Shown piece after piece: positions 61,467 through 64,000 of a stretch of DNA of 64,000 nt. How positions within the stretch are numbered: the first letter of the stretch is position 1; each line of letters starts with the position of its first letter. The notes beneath the pieces are model-generated. The model searched no databases. It had not been told where the DNA came from and saw only the letters and a list, made by a program, of their open reading frames with translations. Made by a program: the position numbers and the translations under genes. Source of the DNA: Pseudomonadota bacterium (GTDB lineage: Bacteria; Pseudomonadota; Gammaproteobacteria; QQUJ01); assembly GCA_008501635.1 (NCBI GenBank), contig QQUJ01000007.1:1-64000 (forward strand), written 5' to 3'.

Positions 61467-61808
61467 ATGAAGCCAACCCCGAAAGCGTTACATCAGGCGC
61501 TGTCTCTCGCCACAGCCGCCTTCATATCCCTGCCCTTCCAGATTGGAGCCGCACCCGCCGGCCCACAGAATCTGCAGCGCCGCATGGCACGCCGGATCAT
61601 CAAACCCGCAACGGATGTCCGCGCCGGGCAGCGGCAACCCGGATTGCGCATCAAGCCCGGCAAAAGGATCAAACCGGGGGAGCGCGTAACACCGGGTGTC
61701 CGGATAAAGCCCGGCGTTCGGACGCTTCCCGGACATCGCATCCTGCCGCGCGAAGAGCGCAAACCCGAAACTCAACCGCCGAGCCCGGGAATTCGCTTCA
61801 AGCGATAA
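61467..61808 (+). CDS. Small secreted protein with PGxR hexapeptide repeats
   Basis: A basic protein of 113 aa with a signal-peptide-like N terminus (HQALSLATAAFISLPFQIGA; cleavage probably near residue 30). The mature part has six units of pattern P-G-x-R-x-x or P-G-x-R-I-K (residues about 58-93), for example PGLRIKPGKRIKPGER. A Gly/Pro/Arg-rich, extended and positively charged periplasmic or surface peptide is likely. The gene has its own ribosome-binding context (TCGGAGCAGAAG upstream). No family recognised. Confidence 0.65.
   Translation: MKPTPKALHQALSLATAAFISLPFQIGAAPAGPQNLQRRMARRIIKPATDVRAGQRQPGLRIKPGKRIKPGERVTPGVRIKPGVRTLPGHRILPREERKPETQPPSPGIRFKR
61638..61745 (+). repeat. Six tandem 18-bp repeats inside the small secreted-protein gene
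   Basis: Units begin CCCGG or CCGGG at 61638, 61656, 61674, 61692, 61710 and 61728, each encoding P-G-x-R/K-x-x. They vary in sequence but stay in frame. Length change by slippage would add or remove whole hexapeptides. Confidence 0.75.
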
Positions 61809-61817
61809 ACAGCTGCC

Positions 61818-62735
61818 ATGGCGGCGGAAACTGCGGGGATGAAGCGCATCGTCCCCGACTACGACGTGCCCGCGGCGCTGATGGTGCCGCACTACGCCTG
61901 CACCATCGATGGGGTACTCGAGACCATCGCCAACGCAGCGGCGCTGCATATCGGCGTGATCCTGCTGTCGGGCGATCCAGCAGCGTCCCGCACCTTGGTC
62001 GCCAACCACCCGCTGCCCGATCACTTCTCCATCATCGCCGCCCCCTTCGATACGCCATGGATACGCGACCGCTCACCGATTCCGGTGATCGGTGCCGATG
62101 GCGTGCAGTGGGTATTACCGCGCATGAACATGGCAGGGCGTGACCAGGATACGGTGCTGTTCGGCGCCATCAGCGTGAAAGAAAGCGAGCCCTGCGGATT
62201 GCTGGTAGCGCAGGGCAACCTCGTTGCCGGTCCCGGCGGAATTGCGCTCTCATCGTCACAGATTCTCAGTGACAACGGACTGGACGGCGTCGCGCAATTA
62301 GTGCCCTACCAGGCGCAATTGGGAATCGAGCACTGGATCGTCTTTGAACCGTTTCTCGAAGAGCAGACCCGCCATGCCGACGTGCACGCACGCTTTCTGA
62401 ACGACGGTCTCCTGGCGTTGGCATGGAACGCGGGCAGCGCACATGACCGCGCGGTTGCTCGCGACATCGAAATACAGGTACGTGCCGTGCTGCCCGATAT
62501 CACGGTGCTACGCATGCCGCTGCGCACCGCTGGCTCCCACTACGCGAGCCCGGTCAACTGGATACAGATCGAGCGCCGGTTGCTGGTGCCCCGGTTTCCG
62601 CTGACACCGGCGGAGGATTCAGTTCTGATTGGGGAGCTGCTGCGCGCACACGGATTCGACGTGGTCTTTATCGACTCGCCCACAACCGAATTCGGGGGTT
62701 CGTTACACTGCCTGACGGCATCGATCTACGTCTGA
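61818..62735 (+). CDS. Agmatine deiminase/peptidyl-arginine-deiminase-like protein
   Basis: Guanidine-group hydrolase-fold protein of 305 aa. IIAAPFDTPWIRDRSPIPVI resembles the D-x-W-x-RD substrate segment of the agmatine deiminase family, EEQTRHADVHARFLNDGLLA carries the catalytic His-x-Asp, and GGSLHCLTASIYV at the C terminus carries the nucleophilic Cys. All key positions appear kept, so it is probably active on agmatine or another guanidino compound. Length is somewhat short for the family (usually about 340-370). The gene starts 9 bases after the small secreted-protein gene, so both may share a transcript. Confidence 0.8.
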   Translation: MAAETAGMKRIVPDYDVPAALMVPHYACTIDGVLETIANAAALHIGVILLSGDPAASRTLVANHPLPDHFSIIAAPFDTPWIRDRSPIPVIGADGVQWVLPRMNMAGRDQDTVLFGAISVKESEPCGLLVAQGNLVAGPGGIALSSSQILSDNGLDGVAQLVPYQAQLGIEHWIVFEPFLEEQTRHADVHARFLNDGLLALAWNAGSAHDRAVARDIEIQVRAVLPDITVLRMPLRTAGSHYASPVNWIQIERRLLVPRFPLTPAEDSVLIGELLRAHGFDVVFIDSPTTEFGGSLHCLTASIYV

Positions 62736-62776
62736 ATCGGGTGACGCCGCCAACGACCGGGCGGCAACGAGCCCGT

Positions 62777-63592
62777 TCACTCCCTGGCCGCTTTGGGATC
62801 GTCTTCATCCTTGTCGATATCGAAGAAATCGTCGTCGGGGGGGTTCCCGTCGTAAACCAGCGCGCGGCGCTTCTGGAGATAGGACTCGCGCAGGAATATA
62901 TAGGGATCGAGCGCCACTTTGCTCATTACGCGGCTGGCCCCCAGGAGATCGGCACGCGTGTCGATCGTGTCGAGAATGAACAACGTGTTTTCGCCCGCGG
63001 TGCTGTCCGAAACCTCTTCAAACGCTCTCCACTGCGATGCCTCGACCACATCGCCTGTGGTGTCGCGGATGGTGCTCGGGCCCAATACCGGCCACACCAG
63101 ATAGGGTCCAGGACCCACGCCCCAATGCCCCAGGGTTTGTCCGAAATCTTCGTGATGCTTGTTCAATCCGAGCGGGGTCGCGACATCGAAGATGCCATAG
63201 ATACCGAAGGTGCTGTTGATGACCAAGCGCCATAGATCCGACAGCGCCTGACCGAACTTGAACTGCAGTACATCGTTGGCCGTCACCCACACATCTTCAA
63301 GATTGCTGAAGATATTGGTGACGCCTTTGTTGACCGGATCCGGCGTAATGGCCACGTAGCCTTCAGCCACCGGTTTCAGAACAGCGCGATCCAAAGCATC
63401 ATTGAACTTGTACATGGAGCGGTTGAAACTTTCGAAGGGATCTTTCGGATCACGCTCACCGGGCAGACTCGCGCAGCCCGACGCTATCAGCACAGACAGC
63501 GCTATGACCACCCAGGAGCGCCGTGGAGTATCGTTGGCGAACCCATCCGCACGATCATCCCTGTCTTTACCCAATCCACGAATAAAGCGCAT
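62777..63592 (-). CDS. mlaA: MlaA (VacJ) outer-membrane lipoprotein
   Basis: Lipoprotein of 271 aa. The signal region SWVVIALSVLIASGCASLPG contains the lipobox before Cys. The family domain begins DPFESFNRSMYKFNDALDRA and continues with NIFSNLEDVWVTANDVLQFK, FGIYGIFDVATPLGLNKHHE, DFGQTLGHWGVGPGPYLVWP and LGPSTIRDTTGDVVE. MlaA removes mislocalised phospholipids from the outer leaflet of the outer membrane together with porins and the MlaC/FEDB route. The ATG at 63592 is preferred to a GTG one codon earlier. Other mla genes are not in the window. Confidence 0.95.
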   Translation of the reverse strand: MRFIRGLGKDRDDRADGFANDTPRRSWVVIALSVLIASGCASLPGERDPKDPFESFNRSMYKFNDALDRAVLKPVAEGYVAITPDPVNKGVTNIFSNLEDVWVTANDVLQFKFGQALSDLWRLVINSTFGIYGIFDVATPLGLNKHHEDFGQTLGHWGVGPGPYLVWPVLGPSTIRDTTGDVVEASQWRAFEEVSDSTAGENTLFILDTIDTRADLLGASRVMSKVALDPYIFLRESYLQKRRALVYDGNPPDDDFFDIDKDEDDPKAARE

Positions 63593-63970
63593 CACACCAC
63601 TCTTTATTTTTCATTCTTACCCGCCAGCGCCACTCCCGGGGACAGAGGCACGACACTGGACCCACTGTGCATGATCAGGTGAGCACTATTCAACGACGTG
63701 CGCTGCATGTCAAACCTTTAGCACCGTTTCACCGGGTTAGCGCTCGCCGTGAGCCGCTGTCCGCGGCTGGCCACCGGGTTGCGATTCTAGCGCAGAATCT
63801 GTCCTTGTCTCGGCTTTCGATACCAGAAGGTGGAGGCTTCGCCACGGCAGGCAACTGCCGCGAGCAGGGTTGCGATACCCGGCACCGGCACGAAACCGTG
63901 CATCCCGCAGTGGGATGTCGGAGAATATCGCTAGCGCCATCGTATTCCTCGTCACCGGACAGCGTTTCCT
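63593..63970. other. Intergenic region upstream of mlaA
   Basis: About 380 bases with no supported gene. A short stem (AGCCGC at 63752-63757 with GCGGCT at 63763-63768) and several weak palindromes are present. It should contain the divergent promoters of mlaA and of the gene starting at 63971, but clear boxes were not identified. Confidence 0.4.
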
Positions 63971-64000
63971 ATGTACCAGGTCGTCAAAGAGATCGAGTTC
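63971..64000 (+). CDS. Possible start of a QueD/6-pyruvoyltetrahydropterin synthase-like gene, cut by window end
   Basis: The last ten codons read MYQVVKEIEF. That is the typical beginning of QueD-type 6-carboxytetrahydropterin synthases (followed in the family by C-Y-G-H-R). Only 30 bases are visible and no clear ribosome-binding site precedes the ATG, so the call is tentative. Confidence 0.35.
   Translation, partial: MYQVVKEIEF

Noticed and set aside
1-64000. CRISPR array or tRNA genes
   Set aside because: No regularly spaced identical repeats of 25-40 bases and no cloverleaf-like sequence with a TTCGAATC-type arm were found by reading both strands.

Overview
The window looks like a chromosome segment of a GC-rich Gammaproteobacterium. 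Supporting genes are an HtrB/LpxL-type lipid A acyltransferase, an LpxR-type deacylase, MlaA, FliK- and FlhB-tail-like proteins, NnrS and an AmmeMemoRadiSam set. No genus can be named from the sequence alone. No rRNA, tRNA or CRISPR array was seen.

Layout. (1) 1-5182: accessory DNA, AT-richer by eye. It holds the end of an IS5-type insertion sequence, a compact minus-strand operon (amino-methyltransferase, NurA-like nuclease, HerA-like ATPase) that looks like a defence or restriction cassette, and a 5'-truncated gene remnant. A near-identical 15-bp sequence lies on each side of the three-gene operon. (2) 5183-6073: a tandem universal stress protein. (3) 6486-19953: a catabolic segment bounded by two 245-bp direct repeats that are about 95% identical. 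The right copy overlaps the 3' end of a conserved gene. Inside are a mandelate-pathway-like set (ThDP decarboxylase, broken FMN 2-hydroxyacid dehydrogenase, FAD-linked D-2-hydroxyacid dehydrogenase, aldehyde dehydrogenase), an IS91-type remnant, an IclR regulator, a TAXI-type TRAP transporter, an ACMSD-like amidohydrolase and an AprAB-like flavoprotein/ferredoxin pair. (4) 19877-22724: a conserved protein, a PH-domain membrane protein, a CBS-domain protein and NnrS.

(5) 22864-52625: a large acyl-CoA catabolic island. Minus-strand genes from 39393 down to 22864 encode a thiolase-like enzyme, two AMP-forming ligases, a HyuA/HyuB pair, an acyl-CoA dehydrogenase, a two-subunit B12-dependent acyl-CoA mutase, a three-subunit molybdenum hydroxylase and a class III CoA-transferase. 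A divergent TetR gene is followed by molybdenum-cofactor maturation genes (split XdhC, MoCF-MobA fusion). MeaB, the mutase chaperone, and a TRAP dicarboxylate-type transporter follow on the other strand. A second operon has a feruloyl-CoA-synthetase-like ligase and an acyl-CoA dehydrogenase, converging with enoyl-CoA hydratase and SDR genes. Closely similar palindromes in both promoter regions suggest that one TetR protein controls the whole island. The substrate is unknown. The mutase keeps the methylmalonyl-type Tyr/Arg pair but has a poly-glycine replacement of a conserved active-site loop.

(6) 52834-64000: housekeeping and envelope genes. These include amrS/amrB/amrA, a GYF/pentapeptide protein, a FliK-like and FlhB-tail pair, LpxR- and LpxL-type lipid A enzymes, a degraded EEP nuclease, a small secreted protein with 18-bp tandem repeats, an agmatine-deiminase-like protein and MlaA. 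The last 30 bases may begin a QueD-like gene.
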